From Actinoplanes lutulentus (GTDB lineage Bacteria > Actinomycetota > Actinomycetes > Mycobacteriales > Micromonosporaceae): a DNA stretch of 64,000 nt. Position 1 is the stretch's first letter, and each line of letters begins with the position of its first letter. The stretch lies in contig NZ_QLMJ01000014.1 of NCBI RefSeq assembly GCF_003259845.1, positions 124,001-188,000 of the forward strand, given 5' to 3'. The notes under the pieces are model-generated. The model made no database searches and was not told the origin of the DNA. It saw only the letters and a list, made by a program, of their open reading frames with translations. Made by a program: the position numbers and the translations under genes. Positions 50,451-58,078 of this stretch are shown here, in pieces.

Positions 50451-50497
50451 ATCTTGTGCGGTTGCGCCGCTCGGCCGACCACAAACTCACAAGGTCC
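50451..50497. repeat. 47-bp interspersed palindrome, copy D
   Basis: From GATCTTGTG to CACAAGGTC. The left part GATCTTGTGCGGTT is shared exactly with copy C; the right arm is shared with copies B and C. Confidence 0.75.
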
Positions 50498-50564
50498 GCG
50501 GGGTGTGAGCGGTAGTTGCTCTCGTTGAATGCCTCGGGTTGCTGTGGCCGCCGCGCCTCCTGCA

Positions 50565-50612
50565 GATCTTGAGCGATTGTTGACGCCCCGCTGTAGAAAA
50601 TCGCTCAACATC
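50565..50612. repeat. 48-bp palindrome related in layout to the 47-bp family
   Basis: It begins GATCTTG like the 47-bp copies but its arms are TTGAGCGATT (50569-50578) and AATCGCTCAA (50599-50608), 20 nt apart. It lies 67 bp after copy D. Confidence 0.6.
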
Positions 50613-50639
50613 GCGGGCTGCCGCCGGGCCGGGCCGGAC

Positions 50640-50765
50640 GATGCGGCGTGCGGCGCGGGCGTGCGGCGCGGCGTGCGGCGCGGGGGTGCTGCGCGGTGTG
50701 GGCGTGCGCGGTGTCGGGGTGCGGTGCGGGGTGGGGGTTTGGTGGTTGCTCTGGGGGCTGCGTTG
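50640..50765. repeat. G-rich degenerate repeat tract
   Basis: Irregular repeats of GTGCGGCGCGGG-type sequence, then GGGGTGGGGG, with strong G bias on the plus strand directly upstream of the trp operators. Several G-runs could form quadruplexes. Together with the terminator, copy D and the 48-bp palindrome it accounts for most of the 604-bp gap 50209-50812. Confidence 0.6.
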
Positions 50766-50770
50766 TGAGA

Positions 50771-50799
50771 CTGTTCTAGAACAGTGGAGTTCTAGAACT
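50771..50799 (+). promoter_or_regulatory. Twin GTTCTAGAAC operators upstream of trpB
   Basis: CTGTTCTAGAACAG (50771-50784, perfect) and AGTTCTAGAACT (50788-50799, perfect) share the 10-bp core GTTCTAGAAC, with centres 16 bp apart and the second ending 13 bp before the trpB GTG. The core resembles the TGGTCTAGACCA sites of HutC/DasR-type GntR regulators. The third gene of this operon encodes just such a GntR/UTRA protein, so autoregulation is the natural reading. Confidence 0.7.
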
Positions 50800-50812
50800 G
50801 TGGGGGTGGGTT

Positions 50813-52003
50813 GTGTCGGAACTTGTGTTGCCTTCTGGTGGGGTCATGGTGGAGCCGGGGGAGCTCGGGCGCTTTGGGGACTACGGCGGCCGGTTTGTAC
50901 CCGAGTCGCTGATTCCGGCCTGTGCTGAGCTTGAGGAAGCGTTCCGGGACGCCTGGGCTGACCCGCGTTTTCGCCGTGATCTGGATCGGCTGCTGACTGT
51001 TTATGCCGGTCGGCCTACCGCGCTCACCCCGGCCTGGCGGCTGTCGGCCGAGCTCGGGATCAACGTGCTGCTCAAGCGCGAGGATCTGGCGCATACCGGC
51101 TCTCACAAAATCAACAATGTGCTCGGGCAGGCGCTGCTGGCTCAGCGGATGGGTAAGACCCGGCTCCTCGCCGAGACCGGGGCCGGGCAGCACGGTGTGG
51201 CTACCGCGACCGCCGGTGCGCTGCTCGGGCTCGGAGTCACGGTCTACATGGGAGAGAAAGACATCGAGCGGCAGGCGCTCAACGTCTATCGGATGAAGAT
51301 GCTCGGCGCCGAGGTCGTGCCGGTCACCGGTGGCAGCCGCACGCTCAAGGACGCCACCAGCGAGGCTCTGCGGCAGTGGGTCACCTGTGTCGACGAGGCC
51401 CACTATTGCCTCGGTTCGGTGATGGGGCCTCACCCGTACCCATGGATGGTTCGTGAATTTCAGCGGGTCATCGGCGATGAGGCTCGGGGGCAGTGCGCGG
51501 CCGAGCTGAGCGCCGGGATTCCGGATTTTGTCGTCGCCTGCGTGGGTGGCGGGTCGAATGCGGCGGGGACGTTCGCTGGGTTCGCGGACACGAACGCGCG
51601 GCTGATCGGGGTGGAGGCTGCTGGTGGGGCGGCGGTGGCCTCGGGGCAGACCGGTGTGCTGCACGGGTTCCGGTCGTATCTGCTTCAGGACGAGAACGGG
51701 CAGGTCAGCGAGGCGCATTCGGTCGCGCCGGGGCTGGATTACCCGGGTGTCGGGCCGGAGCACGCGTACCTCAACGACATCGGGCGGGCCCGGTACGTCA
51801 TGGTCGGCGACGACGAGGTTATTCCGGCTGTGCACCGGCTTGCGCGTACCGAAGGGATCTTGCCGGCTCTGGAGTCGGCGCATGCGATCGCGTGGGTGAT
51901 CCGCGCGGCCGAATCCGGTGAGTTGCCGCCGTTCTGCACGGTCCTCGTCACGCTCTCCGGCCGAGGTGACAAGGACGTCGCGACCCTGATGGAGGCGTCA
52001 TGA
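50813..52003 (+). CDS. trpB: Tryptophan synthase beta subunit
   Basis: 396 residues. It condenses indole and serine to tryptophan with PLP. HTGSHKINN holds the PLP lysine (Lys99). LLAETGAGQHGVATATAGALLG holds the catalytic Glu region. VACVGGGSNAAGTF binds the PLP phosphate. LDYPGVGPEHAYL and CTVLVTLSGRGDKD are conserved TrpB1 blocks. The GTG at 50813 is used; ATG 50846 is an alternative. A 4-bp ATGA overlap joins trpA. The unit lacks the other trp genes, so it may be a second or inducible copy of trpBA rather than the biosynthetic one. Confidence 0.95.
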   Translation: MSELVLPSGGVMVEPGELGRFGDYGGRFVPESLIPACAELEEAFRDAWADPRFRRDLDRLLTVYAGRPTALTPAWRLSAELGINVLLKREDLAHTGSHKINNVLGQALLAQRMGKTRLLAETGAGQHGVATATAGALLGLGVTVYMGEKDIERQALNVYRMKMLGAEVVPVTGGSRTLKDATSEALRQWVTCVDEAHYCLGSVMGPHPYPWMVREFQRVIGDEARGQCAAELSAGIPDFVVACVGGGSNAAGTFAGFADTNARLIGVEAAGGAAVASGQTGVLHGFRSYLLQDENGQVSEAHSVAPGLDYPGVGPEHAYLNDIGRARYVMVGDDEVIPAVHRLARTEGILPALESAHAIAWVIRAAESGELPPFCTVLVTLSGRGDKDVATLMEAS

Positions 52004-52743
52004 GGAAGAAGATGCTGGTCCCCTATCTGACCGGTGGGATCCGGCCGGACTGGACGCGGTACCTGGAGGAGTACGAACGCAGCGGAGCGGACGCGATCGA
52101 GATCGGGTTGCCGTTCTCCGATCCGATTCTGGACGGGCCGACGATCCAGGAGGCTTCCGATCTCGCGCTGAGCCGTGGAGCCACTGTCGCCAAGATCCTC
52201 GATGATTTGACCGATATAAAGATAAATATCCCGCTGATTGCGATGACCTACTACAACCTTGTCCTCCACAAGGGAGCCGATCGCTTCTGCGCGGAACTCG
52301 CCGCGGCCGGCATCAGCGGCCTCATCGTGCCGGACCTTCCCCTCGACGAGGCCGGCACGCTCTCCGAGGCGGCGATCAAGCATGGCGTCGACCTCACCCT
52401 GCTGGCCTCGCCGGTCACCGCACCCGACCGGCTCGCCGAGATCGCTTCCCGCAGTCGCGGCTTCGTCTACGCGATCTCCGTCATGGGTACGACCGGCGAA
52501 CGTGACCAGGTGGCCGACGCCGGCATCAAGCTCGCCGGGGAGCTGCGGAAACTCACCGACCAGCCGATTCTGCTGGCTTTCGGGATCTCCCGGCCGGAGC
52601 ATGCGGCCGCCGCGGCCGAGGTCAGTGACGGCGTGGTGATCGGTGCCGCCCTGATGCGGAAGATCCTCGACGGTGGGGACCCGGAGGAGATGGGTGCCGT
52701 CCTCAGCGAGTTCCGGAGAGCCCTCGATACTGTGACGGTCTGA
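52000..52743 (+). CDS. trpA: Tryptophan synthase alpha subunit (short N-terminus)
   Basis: 247 residues; it cleaves indole-3-glycerol phosphate to indole for TrpB. The catalytic pair is E34 and D45 in DAIEIGLPFSDPILDGPTIQ (Glu49/Asp60 of Salmonella). MTYYNLVLHKG, GLIVPDLPLDEAG, FVYAISVMGTTGER and LLAFGISRPEHA follow as in the family. The protein starts MRKKMLVPYLTGG and lacks about 15 residues (helix 0) found in most TrpA proteins. It is coupled to trpB by ATGA, and 23 bp precede gntR. Confidence 0.94.
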   Translation: MRKKMLVPYLTGGIRPDWTRYLEEYERSGADAIEIGLPFSDPILDGPTIQEASDLALSRGATVAKILDDLTDIKINIPLIAMTYYNLVLHKGADRFCAELAAAGISGLIVPDLPLDEAGTLSEAAIKHGVDLTLLASPVTAPDRLAEIASRSRGFVYAISVMGTTGERDQVADAGIKLAGELRKLTDQPILLAFGISRPEHAAAAAEVSDGVVIGAALMRKILDGGDPEEMGAVLSEFRRALDTVTV

Positions 52744-52766
52744 AAAGGGATCGTGACAGGAGGACC

Positions 52767-53462
52767 ATGGCGGATCGGGTGCCGGCCTATCAGCGGATCG
52801 CCGCCGACCTGGCTGAGAAGATCCGCGGCGGCGTTTACCGGCCCGGCGACGCGTTGCCGGCGCAGCGGGAGCTCAGCGCCAGTTACGGCGTGACGCTGAT
52901 GACGCTGCGCCAGGCCCTCCAGCAGCTCACGAACGAAGGACTGATCGTCCAGCAGGCCGGCCGGGGCACCTTTGTGACCCCGGCGCAGGCCGCTTATCGG
53001 GTGGACACGCTGCGCAGTTTCGTCGAGGACCTGCGGGAACAGGGCCACGAGGTGACGACAGTGGTTCTGAACAACGCGGGCGGCGTCCTGGAACGGCTCC
53101 GGATCCTGGACGGCCGTCCGGCGATCCACCAGACGTCCAAGATCGCGGCCCCCGTGGACGTTAAAAGGGAAGATTTCCGATATATCTCGCTTTATGAAGC
53201 TCTGGACAAGGCGGGCGTGACCATCGCCAGAGCCTCCGAACGGATCGTGCCGGGCCTGCTTCCCGCCGAGAGTGCCGTCCATCTGGAGCGAGAGACCGGC
53301 AGCCCGATCTTCGTCAGCGAACGCACCACCTTCGGCATCAACGAGGAGATCCTGGTCGAGGACCGGGCGATCATCCTCGGCGATCTCCTGGAGATCCGTG
53401 CGGAGCGGGCCGCCACCCGCCTCTCACTCCAGTGGGGAAGCTCAGTCGACCTGGGGCAGTGA
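52767..53462 (+). CDS. GntR-family regulator with UTRA domain (HutC subfamily), probable trpBA regulator
   Basis: 231 residues. The winged HTH covers about 5-72: AYQRIAADLAEKIRGGVYRPGDALPAQRELSASYGVTLMTLRQALQQLTNEGLIVQQAGRGTFV. The UTRA ligand domain covers about 85-225 (VLERLRILDGRPAIHQTSKI ... PGLLPAESAVHLERETGSPIFVSERTTFG). HutC-type proteins bind small amino-acid- or sugar-derived ligands. AGGAGG lies just before the ATG. Being third in the trpBA operon, with HutC-like palindromes at its head, it probably controls its own operon. The 3' end overlaps the convergent XPB gene by 21 bp. Confidence 0.92.
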   Translation: MADRVPAYQRIAADLAEKIRGGVYRPGDALPAQRELSASYGVTLMTLRQALQQLTNEGLIVQQAGRGTFVTPAQAAYRVDTLRSFVEDLREQGHEVTTVVLNNAGGVLERLRILDGRPAIHQTSKIAAPVDVKREDFRYISLYEALDKAGVTIARASERIVPGLLPAESAVHLERETGSPIFVSERTTFGINEEILVEDRAIILGDLLEIRAERAATRLSLQWGSSVDLGQ

Positions 53463-55103
53463 CGGGCCCAGGACGTCGTCGGCGTCGACGATCTTGTACG
53501 CGTACCCCTGCTCAGCCAGAAACCGCTGCCGGTGCGCCGCGTACTCGGTGTCGATCGTGTCCCGGGAGACGACCGTGTAGAAGTGCGCCTGCCGCCCGTC
53601 GCCCTTGGGCCGCAGCACCCGGCCGAGCCGCTGTGCTTCCTCCTGCCGGGAGCCGAACGTGCCGGAGACCTGGATCGCCACTGCCGCCTCGGGCAGGTCG
53701 ATCGAGAAGTTGCCGACTTTCGACAGGACCAGCGTCCGCAGCGAACCGTCCCGGAACGCGTCGAAGAGGCGTTCCCTCTCCTTGTTCGTCGTGGAGCCCT
53801 GCACGATCGGGGCATCCAGGTATTCGCCAAGCTCGTGCAGCTGGTCGAGGAAACCGCCGATGACCAGGATCTGCTCGTCCGGGTGCTTTTCGATCAGGGC
53901 TTTCACCACTGGCAGTTTCGTCCGGGCGGACGCCGCCACCCGGTAACGCTCCTCGGCCTCTGTCACCGCGTACGACATGCGCTCCGCGTCGGTGAGGGTG
54001 ACCCGGACCTCGACGCACTCGGCCGGTGCGATCCAGCCCTGCGACTCGATGTCCTTCCACGGCGCGTCGTAACGCTTGGGGCCGATCAGCGAGAAGACGT
54101 CGCCCTCGCGGCCGTCCTCGCGAACCAGCGTGGCGGTGAGGCCGAGCCGGCGGCGGGCCTGCAGGTCAGCGGTGAACCGGAAGATCGGCGCGGGCAGCAG
54201 GTGCACCTCGTCGTAGATCACCAGGCCCCAGTCGCGGGCGCCGAAGAGGTCCAGGTGGGTGAAGGCGCCGCCCCGGCGTGACGTCAGCACCTGGTACGTC
54301 GCGATGGTGACCGGGCGGATCTCCTTGCGCTCGCCGCTGTACTCGCCGATCTCGTCCTCGGTGAGCGAGGTGCGGGCCACCAGCTCGCGTTTCCACTGCC
54401 GGCCGGCGACCGTGTTCGTCACCAGGATCAGCGTGGTGGCCTTCGCGGTCGCCATCGCGGCCGCGCCGACAAGCGTCTTGCCGGCGCCACAGGGCAGCAC
54501 CACGACCCCGGAGCCACCCGCCCAGAAGCCGTCCACCGCTTCCTGCTGGTAGGACCGCAGCGTCCAGCCGTCCTGTGCCAGGTCGATCTCGTGCGCCTCG
54601 CCGTCCACGTAACCGGCCAGGTCCTCCGCCGGCCAGCCGAGCTTGAGCAGCGCCTGCTTGAGGCGGCCGCGCTCGGACCCGTGCACCGCGATCGTCTCGT
54701 CGTCGATCCGGTTGCCGAGCATGCCGGCCAGCTTCTTCGATTTCGCCACCTCGACCAGCACGATCCGGTCGAGGCCGCGCAGCACCAGGCCGTGCACCGG
54801 GTCGTTGACGAGCTGGAGGCGGCCGTACCGATCCATCGTCTCGGCGATGTCGACAAGCAGCGCGTGCGGCACCGGGTACCGCGAGTATTTGATCAGGGCG
54901 TCGACCACGCTCTCAGCGTCGTGGCCGGCTGCCCGGGAGTTCCACAACCCGAGCGGGGTCAGCCGATAGGTGTGCACGTGCTCCGGCGAGCGTTCCAGCT
55001 CGGCGAAGGGTGCGATCGCCATCCGGCACGCTTGCGCGTCGGGATGGTCCACCTCCAGAAGCAGGGTCTTGTCCGACTGCACGATCAGTGGTCCGGAGCT
55101 CAC
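53442..55103 (-). CDS. DNA repair helicase XPB (bacterial type)
   Basis: 553 residues, closely following mycobacterial XPB. The N-terminal region SSGPLIVQSDKTLLLEVDHPDAQACRMAIAPFAELERSPEHVHTYRLT is followed by helicase domain 1 with WTLRSYQQEAVDGFW, Walker A LPCGAGKTLVGAA and the DEVH box LVIYDEVHLLPAP. The RED motif lies in ATLVREDGREGD. Domain 2 has GNFSIDLPEAAVAIQVSGTFGSRQEEAQRLGRVLRP. It is a 3'-5' DNA translocase linked to nucleotide excision repair. The GTG at 55103 matches the homologue start (GGAAGG upstream). The partner-like gene 55243-57636 lies just upstream on the same strand. Confidence 0.96.
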   Translation of the reverse strand: MSSGPLIVQSDKTLLLEVDHPDAQACRMAIAPFAELERSPEHVHTYRLTPLGLWNSRAAGHDAESVVDALIKYSRYPVPHALLVDIAETMDRYGRLQLVNDPVHGLVLRGLDRIVLVEVAKSKKLAGMLGNRIDDETIAVHGSERGRLKQALLKLGWPAEDLAGYVDGEAHEIDLAQDGWTLRSYQQEAVDGFWAGGSGVVVLPCGAGKTLVGAAAMATAKATTLILVTNTVAGRQWKRELVARTSLTEDEIGEYSGERKEIRPVTIATYQVLTSRRGGAFTHLDLFGARDWGLVIYDEVHLLPAPIFRFTADLQARRRLGLTATLVREDGREGDVFSLIGPKRYDAPWKDIESQGWIAPAECVEVRVTLTDAERMSYAVTEAEERYRVAASARTKLPVVKALIEKHPDEQILVIGGFLDQLHELGEYLDAPIVQGSTTNKERERLFDAFRDGSLRTLVLSKVGNFSIDLPEAAVAIQVSGTFGSRQEEAQRLGRVLRPKGDGRQAHFYTVVSRDTIDTEYAAHRQRFLAEQGYAYKIVDADDVLGPSLPQVD

Positions 55104-55194
55104 TCGTACACCTTCCGTACTGCGGAAAAGCCGACCCTCCAGTCTGCCACGGAAATTGAGTGCAACATTCCAGAGCTCTCGAGCGTGTATAGAT

Positions 55195-55234
55195 TGCCGG
55201 GCCGTGTGCGAATACGGGGGTGCACGGCCCGGCA
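55195..55234 (-). terminator. Terminator between the helicase-associated gene and XPB
   Basis: Perfect 12-bp arms (TGCCGGGCCGTG and complement) with a 16-nt loop, directly past the stop of the gene ending at 55243. XPB therefore probably has its own promoter. Confidence 0.75.
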
Positions 55235-55242
55235 GAAACAGC

Positions 55243-57636
55243 TCACTCCTCGGTGACCGCCGCGGTGATCCGATGCAGGGCGAACGTGTGCAGGCTCTCG
55301 CCTCGCTCGTCCTCGGCACGGAGATATCCCGCGCTTATCGAGACGGGTTTGACCAGGCGGGACAGGGTGGCGCCGTGCGAGTCCACGTACCCGACCCAGA
55401 CCTTGACCTTGTCCCGGACCGCCTGCTGAAGCACCGCCATGGCCTGGCTGTGCTGCTGCACCGCGGTGAGTCCCGGCACTGCCTGGCCCTGCGCCGCGCG
55501 GACGGTCACCGGCGCGCGCCGCGCCGCGCGCGTCGCGATGTCGCCGCGGCGGAGTTGTTCAACCACGCCAGCCAGTCGCGGTCCAGCCAGGAGAGGCGGC
55601 CCCAGCGGTTCGGCGATTCTTGGGGTACGGCTTGGCGCCCGCCGAGCCTTGGGCCGGGTGAGCACCATCGTGCCCCCGGCGTCCTCGGCGACCGGGGCAT
55701 AGCCGGCGTCCCGCAGCGCGCCCAGCAGCCGGGCCACCGGACGCGGGCTGACCAGTACGGTCGGCGCGATCCGGCGCAGGTCGACCGGGATCAGCCGCTT
55801 GTCGCCGAGCACCTCGGTGAGCAGCGCCTCGTCGTCGCTGCGCAGGTATGACCCGGCGGATCCGCTGCGCAGGCCGCCGTGCTTACGGGCGGTGTCGTCG
55901 ATCAGGTACGTCAGCGTCTGCGGCACCGGCGTCCGGGACCGGCGGCGGAACAGGGTGTGCAGGTCGTCGGCGCGGTACCCGATGTCGAGGGCACGCCGCA
56001 CGCTCGCCGGTGTGACCCGGAACACGCTCGCGCCACCGGCTGACTCCGGCTCGGCGACCGCGTCCAGATCGGCGGCGAGCTCCGGTTCCGGCGGCCCGGG
56101 CACCACCACTGTCAGGTCGGCCTGGACCAGCAGATGGTCGACCGGCGCGGGCAGCATCACGTCCAGGGCGCGCACGGCGTCGGCCGGGGCCTCCGCCGGG
56201 TGCAACCCCAGCGGGTCGGTCTCGTCCGCCTCCGGATCGGCCAGGAGCAGCCGAGAGTACGACGTGACGGCGTTCAGCCCGGTCACACCGAGCAGCGCCG
56301 CCCCGAAGTACGCGTCCCGGTGCGCCACCTCCCGGCCCCGCGACCGCCGTGGCGTCTGCCAGGCGAGCAGCGCGAGCAGGTCGTCGACCGAGGGCGCGGC
56401 GCCCTGCTCCAGGTCGGCCAGGGCGTCCAGCGCCTCCCGCCGGGCCTGCGGCGCGCCGGCCCGCTCGGCGTCCGGCGCGAGCGGGTTGATCGGGCGGTCC
56501 CGCTCGTCGCGGCGGCCGACCAGGCCGGGCTGCCGGGTCATCGCAAGCCAGGACCGGACCAGCGTGGCCCATCGGGTCGCCACGCCGGTGGCCCGCCACA
56601 GGTCGTACGCCCCGGTCGGCAGGAACACGTCCTGAGCAGCCCCGTTGGTGCTGCGGGCGTTCACCTCGGACTCGCCGAGCAGGCCGGACGCGTACGCGAT
56701 CTCGATCAGCAGGGCGGCGCCGGGCTCGTCGACACCGGCGGCCTTGGCGAGCCGTTTCAGGTCGCGTACGCCCAGGCCACCGGCGCGGAGCACCGGAGCG
56801 GCTTCGGCGGCGAGCGCTTCGAGGATCGCCTCGGTGGCGCGTACCGCCTCCATCACCTGGCCGGCGCCGGCCGAGTCGGCGGCCTTGCGGTCGCGAACCG
56901 GTGCGTCCGGCAGCGGCGGGAACGGGCGCAGCGCGCCGAGCGGCCCGGTGTCGCGGCGCAGCAGCATGCCGACCTCGCGGGGTAGCTCGACCAGCTCGCC
57001 GTCCGGGCGCGGCGCGCGGCCGGCCTCCGAGACCGGGACCAGGATGTGCTGGTCGACGAGCCAGCGAACGGGCTCGGCCGTGTCGATCGCGGTCCGGGAA
57101 AGTGCCCCGATCGGGGGACCCACGGCCAGTCGGTCGAGCACGGCGCGGGCCGCCGCGGGCGCGGCGAGCACGGTGCGCCGCAGTTTCGCCCGGTCGGCGC
57201 AGAGGGCGCCGGCGGCCGGGTCCAGGAAGTCGGCCGGCCGGCCGAGACCGGCCGGGTACGGCGAGGTGACCTCGTCGACCGCTCCGACCACCTGCAGCGC
57301 CTCGGGTGGGCCGTGCAGCAGGAATCGGACGCGGAGGCGCTCGATCGCGGCTTTCACGTCCTCGGGATCGACCCCGTCGGTGAGCGTGAGAACCGCGTCG
57401 ACCGAGGTCAGCGCGGTGTCGGTAGCACGGCTCAAGCGAGCCGCGTCCAGGATCAGCAGGGTGAACTCGTCCAGCCCGTCCAGGCAGCGGGCGACCGAGT
57501 TACGCGACTGTGCGCGTACAGCGAGGGCCGAGATGTCGGCGGGCACCGGCACGACGAGGTCGGGGCGCAGCTGGATGAGCGCGCCCAGGGCGTCGTCGGG
57601 CAGCGACCGTAGTTGATCGGCGAATGTGGTGGCCAT
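55243..57636 (-). CDS. Helicase-associated (XPB/Ssl2-like domain) protein
   Basis: 797 residues, Leu/Ala-rich, no helicase motifs of its own. The N-terminal half is made of winged-helix-like blocks (DEFTLLILDAARL, DLKRLAKAAGVDEPGAALLIEIAYASGLLG). The C-terminal part (about 480-797) is a helicase-C_3/XPB-Ssl2-like region: HLLVQADLTVVVPGPPEPEL, SVFRVTPASVRRALDIGY, then a WYL-like stretch (KVWVGYVDSHGATLSRLVKPVSISAGYLRAEDERGE). It is found beside XPB in mycobacteria and streptomycetes. It may load or regulate XPB. ATG 57636 is chosen; a -10-like TAGCGT ends 8 nt upstream, and a TTG at 57645 overlaps it. Confidence 0.85.
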   Translation of the reverse strand: MATTFADQLRSLPDDALGALIQLRPDLVVPVPADISALAVRAQSRNSVARCLDGLDEFTLLILDAARLSRATDTALTSVDAVLTLTDGVDPEDVKAAIERLRVRFLLHGPPEALQVVGAVDEVTSPYPAGLGRPADFLDPAAGALCADRAKLRRTVLAAPAAARAVLDRLAVGPPIGALSRTAIDTAEPVRWLVDQHILVPVSEAGRAPRPDGELVELPREVGMLLRRDTGPLGALRPFPPLPDAPVRDRKAADSAGAGQVMEAVRATEAILEALAAEAAPVLRAGGLGVRDLKRLAKAAGVDEPGAALLIEIAYASGLLGESEVNARSTNGAAQDVFLPTGAYDLWRATGVATRWATLVRSWLAMTRQPGLVGRRDERDRPINPLAPDAERAGAPQARREALDALADLEQGAAPSVDDLLALLAWQTPRRSRGREVAHRDAYFGAALLGVTGLNAVTSYSRLLLADPEADETDPLGLHPAEAPADAVRALDVMLPAPVDHLLVQADLTVVVPGPPEPELAADLDAVAEPESAGGASVFRVTPASVRRALDIGYRADDLHTLFRRRSRTPVPQTLTYLIDDTARKHGGLRSGSAGSYLRSDDEALLTEVLGDKRLIPVDLRRIAPTVLVSPRPVARLLGALRDAGYAPVAEDAGGTMVLTRPKARRAPSRTPRIAEPLGPPLLAGPRLAGVVEQLRRGDIATRAARRAPVTVRAAQGQAVPGLTAVQQHSQAMAVLQQAVRDKVKVWVGYVDSHGATLSRLVKPVSISAGYLRAEDERGESLHTFALHRITAAVTEE

Positions 57637-57672
57637 CGTCTTCAACGCTAACGTTCATGGGACGATAGTGGT

Positions 57673-57694
57673 GGGTCCGGGCGTGGCCGGACCC
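57673..57694 (+). other. Hairpin in the leader of the 69-residue gene
   Basis: GGGTCCGG (57673-57680) pairs with CCGGACCC (57687-57694) around 6 nt, 8 bp before the ribosome binding site of the gene at 57715. Confidence 0.5.
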
Positions 57695-57714
57695 CGATCT
57701 GAGGAGGACTCAAG

Positions 57715-57924
57715 GTGGCGTCGAAGGCCAAGCCGGGTGCTCAGGTGCCCGTCAAGGAGCACAGCGGCCCTCGTGGTGTGGACATGAAGGGTCAAATGCA
57801 CGTTTCCGAGCTGATTTCCGACCGGGCCGCGGCCCCGTCGCCGTTCGGTGACGACCAGACCTTCCCGCTGCCGGTGGAGAACCTCACATACCAGCCGCAC
57901 GTGGCGAAGAACTCCGGGCACTGA
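57715..57924 (+). CDS. Small conserved-looking protein of unknown function
   Basis: 69 residues, GTG start with GAGGAGG 8-9 bp upstream, a strong ribosome site that supports real translation. It opens MASKAKPGAQVPVKEHSG and contains DMKGQMHVSELISDRAAAPSPFGDDQTFPLPVENLTYQPHVAKNSGH. It is polar, with a basic start, no membrane segment, no Cys and no known domain. Divergent from the helicase-associated gene. Confidence 0.65.
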   Translation: MASKAKPGAQVPVKEHSGPRGVDMKGQMHVSELISDRAAAPSPFGDDQTFPLPVENLTYQPHVAKNSGH

Positions 57925-58006
57925 TCCGGCCCGCCTCCTCGACCTGGACACCGACACTGAACGGCCACTGACCGGAGTCGGACCCTGCTGCTGGGTGAGA
58001 TTGCAG

Positions 58007-58035
58007 TTGGGTCCGAGCCCGCGTCTGGATAGCCT
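58007..58035 (+). promoter_or_regulatory. Candidate promoter of the cold-shock-domain gene
   Basis: TTGGGT (58007-58012), a 17-bp spacer, TAGCCT (58030-58035), about 43 bp before the GTG at 58079. Confidence 0.45.
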
Positions 58036-58078
58036 TGCCGTGAGCAGTTGTGTCCATTGAGTGAAGTTGAGGTCAGCG

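Noticed and set aside
50771..50799. LexA (SOS) box
   Set aside because: The arms are in the wrong order for GAAC-N4-GTTC; the symmetry GTTCTAGAAC fits a HutC/DasR-like site better.
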